A DNA stretch of 64,000 nt from Acinetobacter sp. LoGeW2-3 (lineage in GTDB: Bacteria; Pseudomonadota; Gammaproteobacteria; Pseudomonadales; Moraxellaceae): positions 1,550,001 to 1,614,000 of the forward strand of contig NZ_CP024011.1 in assembly GCF_002688565.1 (NCBI RefSeq), read 5' to 3'. Each line of letters opens with the position of its first letter. Position 1 is the first letter of the stretch. Below are positions 44,884-55,522 of the stretch, in pieces. Under the pieces are notes generated by a model. It ran no database searches, had not been told where the DNA came from, and worked only from the letters and a program-made list of their open reading frames with translations. The position numbers were made by a program, and so were the translations under genes.

Positions 44884-45561
44884 ATGATGAAAAACACGAT
44901 CAAAACAATCGCTTTATCCGTCGCTTTCCTGTCTAGTGCAGGTATGGTATATGCTCAAGGTGATGAAACGCCGACTGAAGTAACCGTAGATACAGGTTTA
45001 CAAGCTACCCTGGATTCTATCTCTCAGCAGGTTGAAAATGGTTCTGCTTTAAATCTTGCAGTAAATACAGGTAATGTGGATGCAAGTGTCGATTTAACAG
45101 CACTGGCAGATGTATCAAGAGAAGCACAGGACGCGATTAGTTCAATTGAAGGTAGTGTCGAAACTACAGCTATTGGCGCAGCGAATACAGGTAGTATTAC
45201 ACTAGAGCAAGGCAGCTTTAATAGCGTGATATCAGATGTATCAGATGAAACTTCAGATTATTCATATGATAGTGTGACAAGTGCAGTTAATAATTATACT
45301 AATGTAGATGAGTTATCAGAGGTTTCAGATAGTGCAGATGTATCAGAAGTTGTGAATACAACGCTGTCTACTAATTATAGTGAGGAAATTAATGAAACTT
45401 TAAGTAATTATAGTGCAGCAAACATAGCTTACAACGCTGGTACTATTGATGCATCTGTGAATGCGATCGCAGAAGGAACTCAAACTGCTATTAATAACAG
45501 CATCACAACTACCGCCATTGGTGCTGTCAACAGCGGTAGTATTACTGTGACTGTGAAATAA
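44884..45561 (+). CDS. Exported repeat protein, HfaD-like or amyloid-like surface protein
   Basis: 225 residues with a signal peptide cleaved after VYA (residue 24). The mature protein is acidic, rich in Ser, Thr, Asn, Val and Ala, and has no Cys. Two imperfect repeats, about 57-107 and 180-222, share (V/I)DASV and a closing TTAIGA(A/V)N(T/S)GSIT; the linker between them is Ser/Asp/Tyr-rich. Such repeats suggest a beta-rich fibre protein exported through the CsgG/HfaB-like channel. HfaD of Caulobacter holds the same operon position. Function is inferred from context. Confidence 0.65.
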   Translation: MMKNTIKTIALSVAFLSSAGMVYAQGDETPTEVTVDTGLQATLDSISQQVENGSALNLAVNTGNVDASVDLTALADVSREAQDAISSIEGSVETTAIGAANTGSITLEQGSFNSVISDVSDETSDYSYDSVTSAVNNYTNVDELSEVSDSADVSEVVNTTLSTNYSEEINETLSNYSAANIAYNAGTIDASVNAIAEGTQTAINNSITTTAIGAVNSGSITVTVK

Positions 45562-45583
45562 AAACTTTGTTCAATTTGATCAA

Positions 45584-45624
45584 AGGTCTAACTATTGGCA
45601 GATAGTTAGGCCTCTTTATTTTAT
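45584..45624 (+). terminator. Terminator of the CsgG/HfaB-like operon
   Basis: A 12-bp stem AGGTCTAACTAT (45584-45595) with ATAGTTAGGCCT (45602-45613), one G-U pair, then CTTTATTTTAT. Confidence 0.85.
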
Positions 45625-45721
45625 CTAAGAATTAGTAGAAATTATTGTTTATTCATCGGAATGTTAGGTAACTCCCATTCAATATTCTTTTTAGATTTTG
45701 GCGAGGAATAGATCAGGCAAT

Positions 45722-45747
45722 AAAAAAGAGCGCCTCAGCACTCTTTT
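45722..45747 (-). terminator. Terminator of xpt
   Basis: On the minus strand AAAGAGTGC pairs with GCGCTCTTT (one G-U) around a 4-base loop, followed by T residues. Confidence 0.75.
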
Positions 45748-45767
45748 AGAAGAAATCTATTCAGAAC

Positions 45768-46388
<621 letters not shown>

Positions 46389-46433
46389 TTAAAAAGCACC
46401 CGGAAAAAATCAAGCGAAAATCGTTAAAAATAC

Positions 46434-47147
46434 TCAGTTCGTTGGACCTTTATAGCCAGTCAGTAATAAACCATATGAAGTTTTCTTGTCAACATGCGCT
46501 ACTTTGACGGGTAAGTAATCAAGTTTAGGCGCTAACCAGAAAATAGTTTCACGTCCCGGCTTGTCGTGTTTCATGACGACTTTCATGGTGCTAAAGGTGC
46601 CGTAACTGGTTTTAATATTTTCCGTGCCTTGTTTAACGAACTTACGCGCTTCCAGTTCTTTGGCATCTGCAATGTAGTAATTGCTCTTTAAACCAGATGC
46701 TTTTAAATCTTCACGAATCTGTAACTCAGCATTCAATTCATCCAGTGCACCATCTCTCCAGGCAAATGAACGAGCCTTATCATCTTTTTTAGTGGTGATG
46801 GTTTTAGAAGACGGATTGAACTTGATGCTCATAGTATTGTTATTGACCAAAACCTTACTGCTACGACTAAAGCTGGTTGAACCAATCTTGCCATTATTAA
46901 AAGTAAAATGGCTGGTTTCTGTCGCAGAAGCAATCGCAGCAGCCTTAGCTGCGAATACGTAAGTCCAGTTATTACCTGATTTGCTCAAGGTACGTGTCGC
47001 TGAACCCATGTTCTTGCCATTGTAGCTGAACTGATAAGTCGCTTGGAATGGACTCATGGCAAACGCTTGACTGGACATGCCTGTAAATACCAGTGCTGTA
47101 GCCAGTCCTGCAGTCATACCAATAGTTTTAACGAAGTGTTGTGCCAT
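46434..47147 (-). CDS. DUF3108-domain exported protein
   Basis: 237 residues with a signal peptide ending SQAFA. The mature protein is a DUF3108 domain: FQATYQFSYNGKNMGSATRT opening, alternating strands, and the IFWLAPKLDYLPVKV C-terminal signature. Probably a periplasmic beta-rich protein of unknown role. Monocistronic. Confidence 0.87.
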   Translation of the reverse strand: MAQHFVKTIGMTAGLATALVFTGMSSQAFAMSPFQATYQFSYNGKNMGSATRTLSKSGNNWTYVFAAKAAAIASATETSHFTFNNGKIGSTSFSRSSKVLVNNNTMSIKFNPSSKTITTKKDDKARSFAWRDGALDELNAELQIREDLKASGLKSNYYIADAKELEARKFVKQGTENIKTSYGTFSTMKVVMKHDKPGRETIFWLAPKLDYLPVKVAHVDKKTSYGLLLTGYKGPTN

Positions 47148-47285
47148 AAGTGAATTTTCCTATATGAAAGGGCAGTCAGTCACTTCTGCCAAGTTTTAAT
47201 TATGGGATTAAAATGTGAAGATTGAACTGACAGAATTCGCAGAAGTGTATCATTCATGTAGTTTTTTTCACTGTCATTTCACAAT

Positions 47286-47975
47286 TTAAGAGTCTGCTTT
47301 TTGCTTGATAGGTGTTACCTGATTTTCACTAAATTCATCTGCATCATCCCAGCTCTCTTCTTTCTCTTGAGATAGCTTTCTGAATAAAGCGGTCAGATTC
47401 ACATTACCAATCACTACCAACTCAGCCTCACGCAGTACAGCATGATTGACATGAACTTTGGATAGCGTATCGATGACTGATCGACTCTTACCCAGCCAGC
47501 GGTTGAGATCTAAATGCAATAAATCATCAACGACTTTGATTACACCTAGTTTCTCCAGAATCATACCAAGTGGGTCTTTGTTTAGAACTCGCTGATAGAA
47601 GAACAAGGCACAACGTACCCCAAGTTTATAGAATACATTCGGGTATTTGGCATCAATGACTTGGGTATCACTAACCTGTTCAAATACAATCAGCTGTCGG
47701 TCTTTATTGAGTTCCATCTGTACCAGTTTCAGATCGACAGACAGGGTAATGACCATGCCGTTGTAGTCAAGCGTGGCGTATAAGCGTAACCAGTCATCAT
47801 GCAAGTCGGCGTGCAGGTCTTTTAAGGCTTTGACATTATCAGTAACAAAACGCTGAAAAGTTGCATTCAAAAATACTTGAGAGAGGGGAAACTCACGTTC
47901 ATCTTCAATAAACCCTTCCGCCTTCTGATACACTTGGCGAATGCGTCTGGAAATATTGGAAATGATGGTTTGCAT
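47286..47975 (-). CDS. Conserved hypothetical protein
   Basis: 229 residues from the ATG at 47975 (an ATG at 47993 adds six residues). Soluble, mixed alpha/beta, with an acidic tail (EKEESWDDADEFSEN). No signal peptide or recognised motif. I do not know the family. Divergent from the TonB-like gene. Confidence 0.65.
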   Translation of the reverse strand: MQTIISNISRRIRQVYQKAEGFIEDEREFPLSQVFLNATFQRFVTDNVKALKDLHADLHDDWLRLYATLDYNGMVITLSVDLKLVQMELNKDRQLIVFEQVSDTQVIDAKYPNVFYKLGVRCALFFYQRVLNKDPLGMILEKLGVIKVVDDLLHLDLNRWLGKSRSVIDTLSKVHVNHAVLREAELVVIGNVNLTALFRKLSQEKEESWDDADEFSENQVTPIKQKADS

Positions 47976-48206
47976 ATGGAAGCATCCTGGCAACTATATT
48001 TTTGATAGCATGTATCTTGTCGAAAAGTATAAAAAATACAAGAGCGTGTGCTTGCAGTTTAGCAAAATAAATTGCACCATTTTTAGTGTTTTGTTTATAC
48101 AACGTAGAAGATTTGATATATGTCTCACTACTGATTGAAAGTGAAAGATATATCAATATTTATATATTGAATAATTTTCTTTGCAAGATATTAAGGATAA
48201 AGGCTC

Positions 48207-49106
48207 ATGGCTGAGCCTGAATATGTGAATAGAATGACCCTGATGCCGTTGGTTAAATCATGGTGGAAAGATCCTGTTTTTAGCAGTGCTGTAGTTATTG
48301 CTGCAGTATTGCATGTCATGATTTTAATGCTGCAGTTTGGTATGCCGTCAGAACAGGATACTTCAACCAAGGAAATCGCGGTCAGTCTGCGAATTAGCAA
48401 TGATAAAATCGAACATGCCGATTTTCTGGCTCAAACGGATCAGCAGGGTTCTGGTCAGTTCCGTGAAGCACATCGTATGTCCAGCGATGTTCCATTGCCA
48501 ATGCCGGATCAAACCGCGGGGAAAGAAGAATCACATCAGAACAGCTCAGACATGCTGCAGCAAAAGCAGGAGTTGAGCTTTGAAGAAAAAGTCCTGATGA
48601 CAACGATGAGTTGGCAAAAACAGGCAGAAGAAAACCAGCGCAAGAAACGTCAGGAAGAACTGAATAGCCAGTTTCAAGCCAAGGCTGCCATGGTCGCTAG
48701 TCTGGAAGCTCAATATACACAGCGCCAGAAAAACTTTAGCCGTCAGCAGAAAATCAAGACAGTGGATGGTATTCAGGCTAAGCAAGATGAATCCGCCGCA
48801 TATTTAGAAAAATTCCGTCAAAAAGTCGAATTTTATGGCAACCGTTTTTATCCAGATTCCGCACGGGTACAGCACTTGGCGGGTGATGTCCGCCTTATGG
48901 TGATTCTGAATCAGAATGGAGGCATTCGTGCCATTCGCTTGCTGGAGTCTTCTGGACATACGGTGCTGGATGAGGCAGCGAAAATGTCATTGCGTAAGGC
49001 TGCGCCGTTTGGTGCCTTTGATGCCAAAATGAAAGATATTTCAGAATTACGAATTATCCGAACCTGGCGTTTTGATCCGGCTGAAGCAGAATTTGAAGTA
49101 CGCTAG
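48207..49106 (+). CDS. TonB-family energy transducer
   Basis: 299 residues: a cytoplasmic N-terminus, one membrane helix (about 26-45), a Gln-rich coiled-coil middle (about 130-200) and a C-terminal TonB domain (YPDSARVQHLAGDVRLMVILNQNGGIRAIRLLESSG). TonB carries energy from ExbB-ExbD to outer-membrane receptors. There is no Pro-rich spacer and no exbBD next to it; the coiled coil may replace the spacer. Overlaps the convergent gene by four bases. Confidence 0.85.
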   Translation: MAEPEYVNRMTLMPLVKSWWKDPVFSSAVVIAAVLHVMILMLQFGMPSEQDTSTKEIAVSLRISNDKIEHADFLAQTDQQGSGQFREAHRMSSDVPLPMPDQTAGKEESHQNSSDMLQQKQELSFEEKVLMTTMSWQKQAEENQRKKRQEELNSQFQAKAAMVASLEAQYTQRQKNFSRQQKIKTVDGIQAKQDESAAYLEKFRQKVEFYGNRFYPDSARVQHLAGDVRLMVILNQNGGIRAIRLLESSGHTVLDEAAKMSLRKAAPFGAFDAKMKDISELRIIRTWRFDPAEAEFEVR

Positions 49107-49402
49107 TTGATTGAGGCATCGTAACGGCGTAACACTTTACAAACATCAACACTGAAATACGTATACCAGCTGTTCTTGCCCAGTTGTTGTGCTACCTGAT
49201 GTTCAGCATCGCGATGCCAAGCTTGAATATCCTCAAGACTGTTCCAGTAGGAAAGAGCTACTTCCTGATTATTTTCAGTTAAAGCTTCAAACTGCTGACA
49301 ATGAAATTGAGAAAGGGCCTTTTCTCGTAGGCTTTGAGCAGTGACAAAATAAGACTGATCTAAGTGTTTAATCTTCGCTTTAAAAATTACGACATAGCGC
49401 AT
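49103..49402 (-). CDS. ABM-domain (antibiotic biosynthesis monooxygenase-like) protein
   Basis: A 99-residue dimeric ferredoxin-like fold protein. The SYWNSLEDIQAWHRDAEHQVAQ and WYTYFSVDVCKV blocks are typical of the small ABM family found in many bacteria. It may act on quinone-like or haem-like compounds; substrate unknown. Confidence 0.82.
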   Translation of the reverse strand: MRYVVIFKAKIKHLDQSYFVTAQSLREKALSQFHCQQFEALTENNQEVALSYWNSLEDIQAWHRDAEHQVAQQLGKNSWYTYFSVDVCKVLRRYDASIN

Positions 49403-49497
49403 ATTTATTCTAATATAACTTTTTGATTTGGCTGATTATGTAGTGAAAGGGATAATAATTACCAGCAAGAAGCTATTTAAAATTTGATTAAAAGGGA

Positions 49498-49893
49498 TTA
49501 GGGGTTTGCACGCTGATAGCTACCGTGCGATGAACCATCCTGCCAGATCACATTCAGTTTTTGGTCTTCTATCTTTAAGTAGTTGGGAAAGATCATAAGA
49601 TCTTTAAATTGAGAATCAGGCCGAAGACCAATGCAATTGGTATTGTTCCACCATTTCCCTTCAGCATATTGATCCAGTGCGCCGTAGGCCAAATACCATT
49701 GAAATGTGCCATCCGCTTGCAAAAGTAATTCTGAACCTAATTCCATGACTCCATTTAAATAATAACGACCTGCCAATGAACTTTGGTTTTGTTGAGATTC
49801 TATTTGCGGACACATAGGGATCATGTGGGAATAAACAAATGTACAAACCAAGGGAGAGAGCATTAGTAATATAGTCGAGAACAATATTTTCAT
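49498..49893 (-). CDS. Small exported protein of unknown function
   Basis: 131 residues with an N-terminal hydrophobic segment (signal peptide or anchor, about 3-22). The mature part (GRYYLNGVMELGSELLLQAD then GTFQWYLAYGALDQYAEGKW) has the alternating pattern of a small beta-barrel found in many unnamed exported proteins. Two Cys (residues 28 and 87) may pair. No function can be assigned. Confidence 0.65.
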   Translation of the reverse strand: MKILFSTILLMLSPLVCTFVYSHMIPMCPQIESQQNQSSLAGRYYLNGVMELGSELLLQADGTFQWYLAYGALDQYAEGKWWNNTNCIGLRPDSQFKDLMIFPNYLKIEDQKLNVIWQDGSSHGSYQRANP

Positions 49894-50103
49894 TGCGTTC
49901 TCCTAGACTTTTTCAATCATTAGTTTGAGTCAAAATGTATTATGTACTTACTTATTATCCAGATAAAACATTGAATGAGTAAGCGGATATTTTTTCAAAA
50001 TAACCGTGTTCTCATTCTTTAGATTGCCTATTGAAAATCACGGCATATTTCATTGTTATCTTTATTCGGATTTTAAATTGGTTTTATTAAAATGAATGAA
50101 ATC

Positions 50104-50126
50104 AAAAAAAGCGAGCCGAAGCTCGC
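50104..50126 (-). terminator. Terminator of the miaB-phoH-ybeY operon
   Basis: GCGAGC (50111-50116) pairs with GCTCGC (50121-50126); on the minus strand a T-run of seven follows. The rest of 49894-50103 shows no gene. Confidence 0.85.
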
Positions 50127-50143
50127 TTGATGTCTTTTGATTC

Positions 50144-50626
50144 TTAATCTCTTTCCAAATAGGGATTTTCAAAACCAAGTTTCGCCAGAATCTCGATTTC
50201 TAATGCTTCCATTTCTTCTGCATCTTCATCTGAAGTTTCATGATCATAGCCCATCAGATGCAAGGTGCCATGAACCAGCATATGAGTGAAATGTGTTAAA
50301 GGCGCTTTGCCTTGTTCAACTGCTTCACGCAATACCACTGGAATACAGATCACCAAATCCCCGATCGGGAAGGCGTCCAAAACTTCTGCCATTTCATCTG
50401 GAAGATCACTTGGGAAAGACAGAACATTAGTCGGTTTGTCCTTACCGCGATATTCCAGATTCAGCTTATGACTTTCATCATTGTCCACACAGGCAATGCC
50501 AATTTCACAGTCGCTTTGCGTACCGATATGACGTAAAGCAGTTTCTACAACTTTCTTGATATAGGCACGCTTAATGACGAGTTCAGGTGCCTGAAAATCC
50601 TGTTGCAGACTAAGACTAAGTTTCAA
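50144..50626 (-). CDS. ybeY: Endoribonuclease YbeY (rRNA maturation)
   Basis: A zinc endoribonuclease involved in 16S rRNA 3'-end maturation and ribosome quality control. 160 residues with the H-x3-H-x5-H zinc site at His119, His123 and His129 ([11 protein letters not shown]). It lies 22 bases after phoH in the conserved ybeZ-ybeY order; the corC and lnt genes often next in line are not here. Confidence 0.97.
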   Translation of the reverse strand: MKLSLSLQQDFQAPELVIKRAYIKKVVETALRHIGTQSDCEIGIACVDNDESHKLNLEYRGKDKPTNVLSFPSDLPDEMAEVLDAFPIGDLVICIPVVLREAVEQGKAPLTHFTHMLVHGTLHLMGYDHETSDEDAEEMEALEIEILAKLGFENPYLERD

Positions 50627-50648
50627 AACAAATCCTTAAAAATAAATA

Positions 50649-51725
50649 TTAATGCTGGGCATCAGCTGCCGCATCATTTTCAGCGATTAAGGCTTCCTGA
50701 CGCGCCTTGCGCTCAGCACGTACTTCGGCACTTAAACGTTGCTGCTCACTGTCCCAGCCTTCATAAGCTTCAACAATCTTCTGAACCAGCTGATGACGTA
50801 CTACATCACGTGAATGGAAACGGGTGATATGAATTTCTTTCACATTTTCCAGTACACGCAACGAATGCGCCAAACCAGATTGCTGACCGCGTGGCAAATC
50901 GACCTGAGTTACGTCACCGGTAATCACTGCACGAGAGCCAAAGCCGAGACGGGTTAGGAACATCTTCATCTGTTCAGGAGTCGTGTTCTGTGCTTCGTCC
51001 AGAATCACAAAAGAGTGATTCAAGGTACGACCCCGCATGTAGGCTAGAGGCGCAACTTCAATGATCTGACGTTCGATCAATTTAGCGACTTTTTCAAAAC
51101 CGAGCATTTCATACAGGGCATCGTAAAGCGGACGTAAGTATGGGTCGATTTTTTGTGACAGGTCACCCGGCAGGAAGCCAAGTTTCTCACCAGCTTCTAC
51201 TGCAGGACGAACCAAGAGAATACGCTGAATCTCATTACGTTCCAGCATATCCACCGCAGCGGCTACAGCAAGATAGGTTTTACCTGTACCGGCAGGGCCA
51301 ATACCAAAAGAAATATCGCTTTGCAGAATGCGCTGCACATAACGTTTCTGGTTAGCACCACGTGGATTGATACGACCTTTGCGCGTCTGTAGCCAAACAT
51401 TGTCCAGACCAGTATGTTCCTGACCATGCAGGTCTTCCTGCAATTCACGGTCGGTCTGGCTGCCTTGAATCATTAAGTGCAGTGTATCTGCACTGATCTG
51501 GCCACTATGTTCAGATTCTTCATGGAGCCGCTGCAGGAGCAACTCCGCTCTCTCAACGGCATCGATTTCACCATCTACAAAGAAGCTATCACCTCGATGG
51601 GAAACTTTGACGTCTAAACGTTGTTCAATTTGCTTCAAATGACCGTTATAAGCACCGAGCATGCTCTGTAAACGGTCCATTGAAATTCCAGGAAAAGCTA
51701 CGGTACGTCGAATCGCTGCTGTCAA
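50649..51725 (-). CDS. ybeZ: PhoH-like ATPase (YbeZ)
   Basis: A 358-residue cytoplasmic P-loop protein with Walker A GPAGTGKT (143-150), Walker B FVILDEAQNTT and an N-terminal KH-like/R3H region. YbeZ works with YbeY in RNA metabolism. It follows miaB by 39 bases. Confidence 0.96.
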   Translation of the reverse strand: MTAAIRRTVAFPGISMDRLQSMLGAYNGHLKQIEQRLDVKVSHRGDSFFVDGEIDAVERAELLLQRLHEESEHSGQISADTLHLMIQGSQTDRELQEDLHGQEHTGLDNVWLQTRKGRINPRGANQKRYVQRILQSDISFGIGPAGTGKTYLAVAAAVDMLERNEIQRILLVRPAVEAGEKLGFLPGDLSQKIDPYLRPLYDALYEMLGFEKVAKLIERQIIEVAPLAYMRGRTLNHSFVILDEAQNTTPEQMKMFLTRLGFGSRAVITGDVTQVDLPRGQQSGLAHSLRVLENVKEIHITRFHSRDVVRHQLVQKIVEAYEGWDSEQQRLSAEVRAERKARQEALIAENDAAADAQH

Positions 51726-51764
51726 AGAGAGTTCCTTATAGAGATAGGTTTTTATATCTCTACA

Positions 51765-53222
51765 TTACGCCACGTCAGGCTCAAGATTCAATAGTTCACC
51801 GTAAACTAAATTGAGTGTTTTTATTTCAGTGATTTCGATCTCGGCAAAACGTCCAACCCACGCTGGATCCCCGATAAATGTCACATAACGCGTGTTATCT
51901 GCGGTGCCTACCAGGACATTTGGATCTTTGTCAGAAACTTTTTCAATAAGTACACGTTGGATGGTTCCGAGCATGGCATCTGTTTTTTCAATACTGGATT
52001 GCTTGATCCATTTTTGAACTTTGGCCAGGCGTTCTTTTTTTACCTGTTCAGGCGTGGTGTCTTCCAGTTCTGCTGCAGGTGTACCCGGACGTTTTGAATA
52101 AACGAAGCTATAAGAATGGTCAAAGTCCATATCTTTGATGAATTGATAAGTTTCTTCAAAGTTCTCATCAGTTTCACCCGGGAAACCAATAATGAAATCT
52201 GAAGAGAGGTGCATATCCGGTCGAACTTTACGCAGTTTGGAAATCTTCTCGATATAGACATCGATGGTATGGTTACGCTTCATCGCTTGAAGCACATCAT
52301 TAGAACCACTTTGAACCGGTAAATGCAGATGTGACACCATTTGTGGCAGGTCACGGTAGCATTGGATCAGATCATCGTTGAATTCGAGTGGATGTGAAGT
52401 GGTATAACGTAGGCGACCAATGCCCGGAATTTCTGCAACCAAACGTAACAGATCAGCAAAAGTACAGATCTTGCCATCGAAGGTTTCACCACGATAACCA
52501 TTTACGTTCTGACCCAATAGGGAAATCTCGCGTACACCTTTTTCAGCTAAGCCAGCAATTTCTGCCAGTACGTCATCCAGCGGACGTGATACTTCTTCAC
52601 CACGGGTATAGGGCACCACACAGAATGAACAGTATTTTGAACAGCCTTCCATGATTGAGACAAAGGCTTTGTAGCCTTCTACACGTGGTTCAGGCAGGAA
52701 GTCAAATTTCTCGATATCCGGGAAGGAAATATCAACTAATTTAATCTTATCTTTCTTTGGTTTTTCTACTTGCTCAAAATGCTGATCCAGCATTTGTGGT
52801 AAACGGTGCAGGGTTTGTGGTCCAAAAATCATATCCACATAATTGGCACGCTTCTGGATATTGTCACCTTCCTGAGAAGCAACACAGCCACCGACACCAA
52901 TAATCAGGTCTGGATTCTTTTCTTTTAGCTTGCGCCAGCGTCCCAATTCAGAGAATACTTTTTCTTGTGCTTTTTCACGAATTGAGCAAGTATTCATCAA
53001 TAGAATATCTGCTTCTTTAGGATCAGTAGTCAGCACATAACCATGTGAGTCGCCCAACAGATCTGCCATACGATGACTGTCATACTCATTCATCTGACAC
53101 CCTTGCGTTTCAATGTACAGTTTCTTGACTGCAGCATCGCTGGCTGGGGTGTGCGCTGGCTGGGTAACAGTGTTTTCTGAGGCAGCTGGGGCACTATTCG
53201 GAATGAAGGTTTGAACCGTCAT
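51765..53222 (-). CDS. miaB: tRNA methylthiotransferase MiaB
   Basis: This radical-SAM enzyme adds the 2-methylthio group to i6A37 of tRNAs. 485 residues: the UPF0004 domain with auxiliary-cluster Cys42, Cys79 and Cys113, the radical-SAM CxxxCxxC at Cys194, Cys198 and Cys201, and a C-terminal TRAM domain. The N-terminal 32 residues are an Ala/Pro/Thr-rich extension not found in E. coli MiaB. First gene of the operon with ybeZ and ybeY. Confidence 0.97.
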   Translation of the reverse strand: MTVQTFIPNSAPAASENTVTQPAHTPASDAAVKKLYIETQGCQMNEYDSHRMADLLGDSHGYVLTTDPKEADILLMNTCSIREKAQEKVFSELGRWRKLKEKNPDLIIGVGGCVASQEGDNIQKRANYVDMIFGPQTLHRLPQMLDQHFEQVEKPKKDKIKLVDISFPDIEKFDFLPEPRVEGYKAFVSIMEGCSKYCSFCVVPYTRGEEVSRPLDDVLAEIAGLAEKGVREISLLGQNVNGYRGETFDGKICTFADLLRLVAEIPGIGRLRYTTSHPLEFNDDLIQCYRDLPQMVSHLHLPVQSGSNDVLQAMKRNHTIDVYIEKISKLRKVRPDMHLSSDFIIGFPGETDENFEETYQFIKDMDFDHSYSFVYSKRPGTPAAELEDTTPEQVKKERLAKVQKWIKQSSIEKTDAMLGTIQRVLIEKVSDKDPNVLVGTADNTRYVTFIGDPAWVGRFAEIEITEIKTLNLVYGELLNLEPDVA

Positions 53223-53535
53223 GAAGGCTCCTAGGGATAATGCGTTTAGATTGTGAACGGATGACCTTATTAATTTATTAATCAGGTCAATTAGAATTCA
53301 ATTCACAGAATGAATTTTTTGGAAGTCGCATATTTTAGCAGGAAAGTGGCTTAAACTTATAGCCTTTCTTGGTGGCCTGAAAATATTGATTTATGAACAG
53401 AAAATGTTTCAAGATTAATATTGCTGAATCATAAGGTTACATAAGAGAACAGTAGAGTCGGTCTAGAATTTATAAACTAGCACCGATGTTGAAACAAAAT
53501 TGTCTGGCACGAACTACATGATAGAAGTTAAATTA

Positions 53536-55491
53536 ATGTTGAAACAGATTATAAGTACATATAAATATTCAAGATTATTCACTGTAGGGATAGCTTGCCT
53601 GGGTTCAGTGGGCGTGCAAGCTGCCGAAGAGCAATTTAATGACGCATTAAGTGCGGCGAATGCTGGAAATATTGAATTATTACAACAGTATCGTGCGGCC
53701 ATGCAAAATGATGCCTTGGGTTACTATCCGGAATACTGGATTTTGAACCAAAATTTGGCCATGCAGCCAGCCAGTCAGATTATTAATTTTGCCCAGCGTT
53801 ACCCGCAATCTGCCATGGCGGAAAAACTGGCGGCAGATTATGTTGAAGAAAAAGTAAAACAGGCAGATTTTGAGACTGCACAGCCAGTGCTGCAGTATGT
53901 GACCAATCCAGATCAGGCGGAAAGCTGCGCGATTGCGCAAGTGCGTGCCAAAAGTGGCGATCCTCTGGTTTATGCGGAATATAAAGATGTTTGGCTTACC
54001 ACGAATTCTCAACCGGAATCTTGTACTGGTCTAGGACGCATGATGCTGTCTAGCCCATTATTAACTACGGAAGACCGCCAGCAACGTCTATGGGCACAAT
54101 TGCGTGCAGGTCAGTCAGGACAGGCAATTGCAACTGCACAAAGTATTGGCATCAATATTACTTTGGCGCAGCTGAACAGTATTCAAGCCAATCCAACTGC
54201 CTATTTATGGACGGCGCCGAAAGCGACCACAGCTGATCATGCTTATCTGGTCTATGCCATGGGTCGACTGGCAGATAGCGATCTAAATACAGCATTTTCG
54301 AGCGTACGACGTACCGCCGAAGGTACACCTGAACAGATCCAAAAAGCCTTGTACCGTGTAGTGGGCTATATCGGTGGCACCACGGTCATGAAAAATAACT
54401 TTAACCGTGAAGTATTGAATTATCTGGACCTGAGTTATGGCTTGCCATTCAGTCCGGAAGAAGCTGAAATCTATGCGCGTCAAGCCATTCGATTCAGTGC
54501 CTGGGAAAGCCTGATTCGTGCCATTGATGCCATGAGTGTGACGCAGAAACAGGAAGACCGCTGGCAATACTGGCTGGCACGCGCGAGTGAACAGCGCTCA
54601 GATCGAGCATCAAAAAAAGCAGCTGAAGATATCTATCGTAAACTAGCCACTGGTGATGATTATCATAATTTGCTGGCGCGTGACCGTTTAGGACAGTTAA
54701 CTCTAGGTGCTCCGAAATCAGCAGAGCCTTCAGCTCAGGCGATGCAACGTTTGAATCAGGATATTCATTTCCGTCGTGCTTTTGCCTTGCGCAATATCAA
54801 TGCCTCAGCTACCTATGTAAACCGTGAATGGAACTGGGCGGTGCGCCAAGCCTACTTGAAACATGATGATGATCTGCTACTTGCGGCAGCAAAACGTGCG
54901 CATGATATTGGCTGGCATGACCGTGCTATTTATGCGGCGGATCGTACTGTGAATAAGCACAACTATGATTATCGTTTCCCGATGCCATACCGCAACTATG
55001 TGGTCAGCCATAGCCAGAATGCCAGTATTGATCCGGCATGGGCCTATGGTTTGATGCGTCAGGAAAGCCGTTTTAATACTGTGGCACGTTCGCATGTGGG
55101 CGCGGGTGGTCTGATGCAGATCATGCCAGATACGGCCAAACTGGTCGCGCGCCAGATGGGCGAAACTTATAACCCGGCAGCGCTCAGCGACATGAATACC
55201 AATGTTCGTTATGGCACTTTCTATTTATCTACGATTCAGCGTCAGCTGAGCAACAGTCCAGTACTGGCGACTGCAGGCTATAATGCCGGACCGAACCGTG
55301 CCCGCCGTTGGCAGCCAGACTTCCAGAATATCGCTGCAGATCAATATACGGAAACCATTCCTTTATTAGAAACACGGGATTATGTGAAACATGTCATGAC
55401 CAATGCCACGTATTACGGCATTTTGTTAGGGCAGGGAGCTCAATCGATTGGGAAGCGTATGCAGGCAATTCCGCTACGTAGCACACAATAA
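53536..55491 (+). CDS. slt: Soluble lytic murein transglycosylase
   Basis: A periplasmic enzyme that cleaves peptidoglycan to 1,6-anhydro-muropeptides. 651 residues from the ATG at 53536: a signal peptide ending GVQA, a long alpha-helical superhelix (about 30-460), and the C-terminal SLT domain with catalytic Glu in GLMRQESRFN (about residue 500), GAGGLMQIMPDTA and AGYNAGPNRA. A TTG at 53500 is open upstream but would bury the signal peptide. The 312 bases before it show no gene. Confidence 0.94.
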   Translation: MLKQIISTYKYSRLFTVGIACLGSVGVQAAEEQFNDALSAANAGNIELLQQYRAAMQNDALGYYPEYWILNQNLAMQPASQIINFAQRYPQSAMAEKLAADYVEEKVKQADFETAQPVLQYVTNPDQAESCAIAQVRAKSGDPLVYAEYKDVWLTTNSQPESCTGLGRMMLSSPLLTTEDRQQRLWAQLRAGQSGQAIATAQSIGINITLAQLNSIQANPTAYLWTAPKATTADHAYLVYAMGRLADSDLNTAFSSVRRTAEGTPEQIQKALYRVVGYIGGTTVMKNNFNREVLNYLDLSYGLPFSPEEAEIYARQAIRFSAWESLIRAIDAMSVTQKQEDRWQYWLARASEQRSDRASKKAAEDIYRKLATGDDYHNLLARDRLGQLTLGAPKSAEPSAQAMQRLNQDIHFRRAFALRNINASATYVNREWNWAVRQAYLKHDDDLLLAAAKRAHDIGWHDRAIYAADRTVNKHNYDYRFPMPYRNYVVSHSQNASIDPAWAYGLMRQESRFNTVARSHVGAGGLMQIMPDTAKLVARQMGETYNPAALSDMNTNVRYGTFYLSTIQRQLSNSPVLATAGYNAGPNRARRWQPDFQNIAADQYTETIPLLETRDYVKHVMTNATYYGILLGQGAQSIGKRMQAIPLRSTQ

Positions 55492-55522
55492 GAATGAATG
55501 ACTTAGGGATAGAGAATTATTC

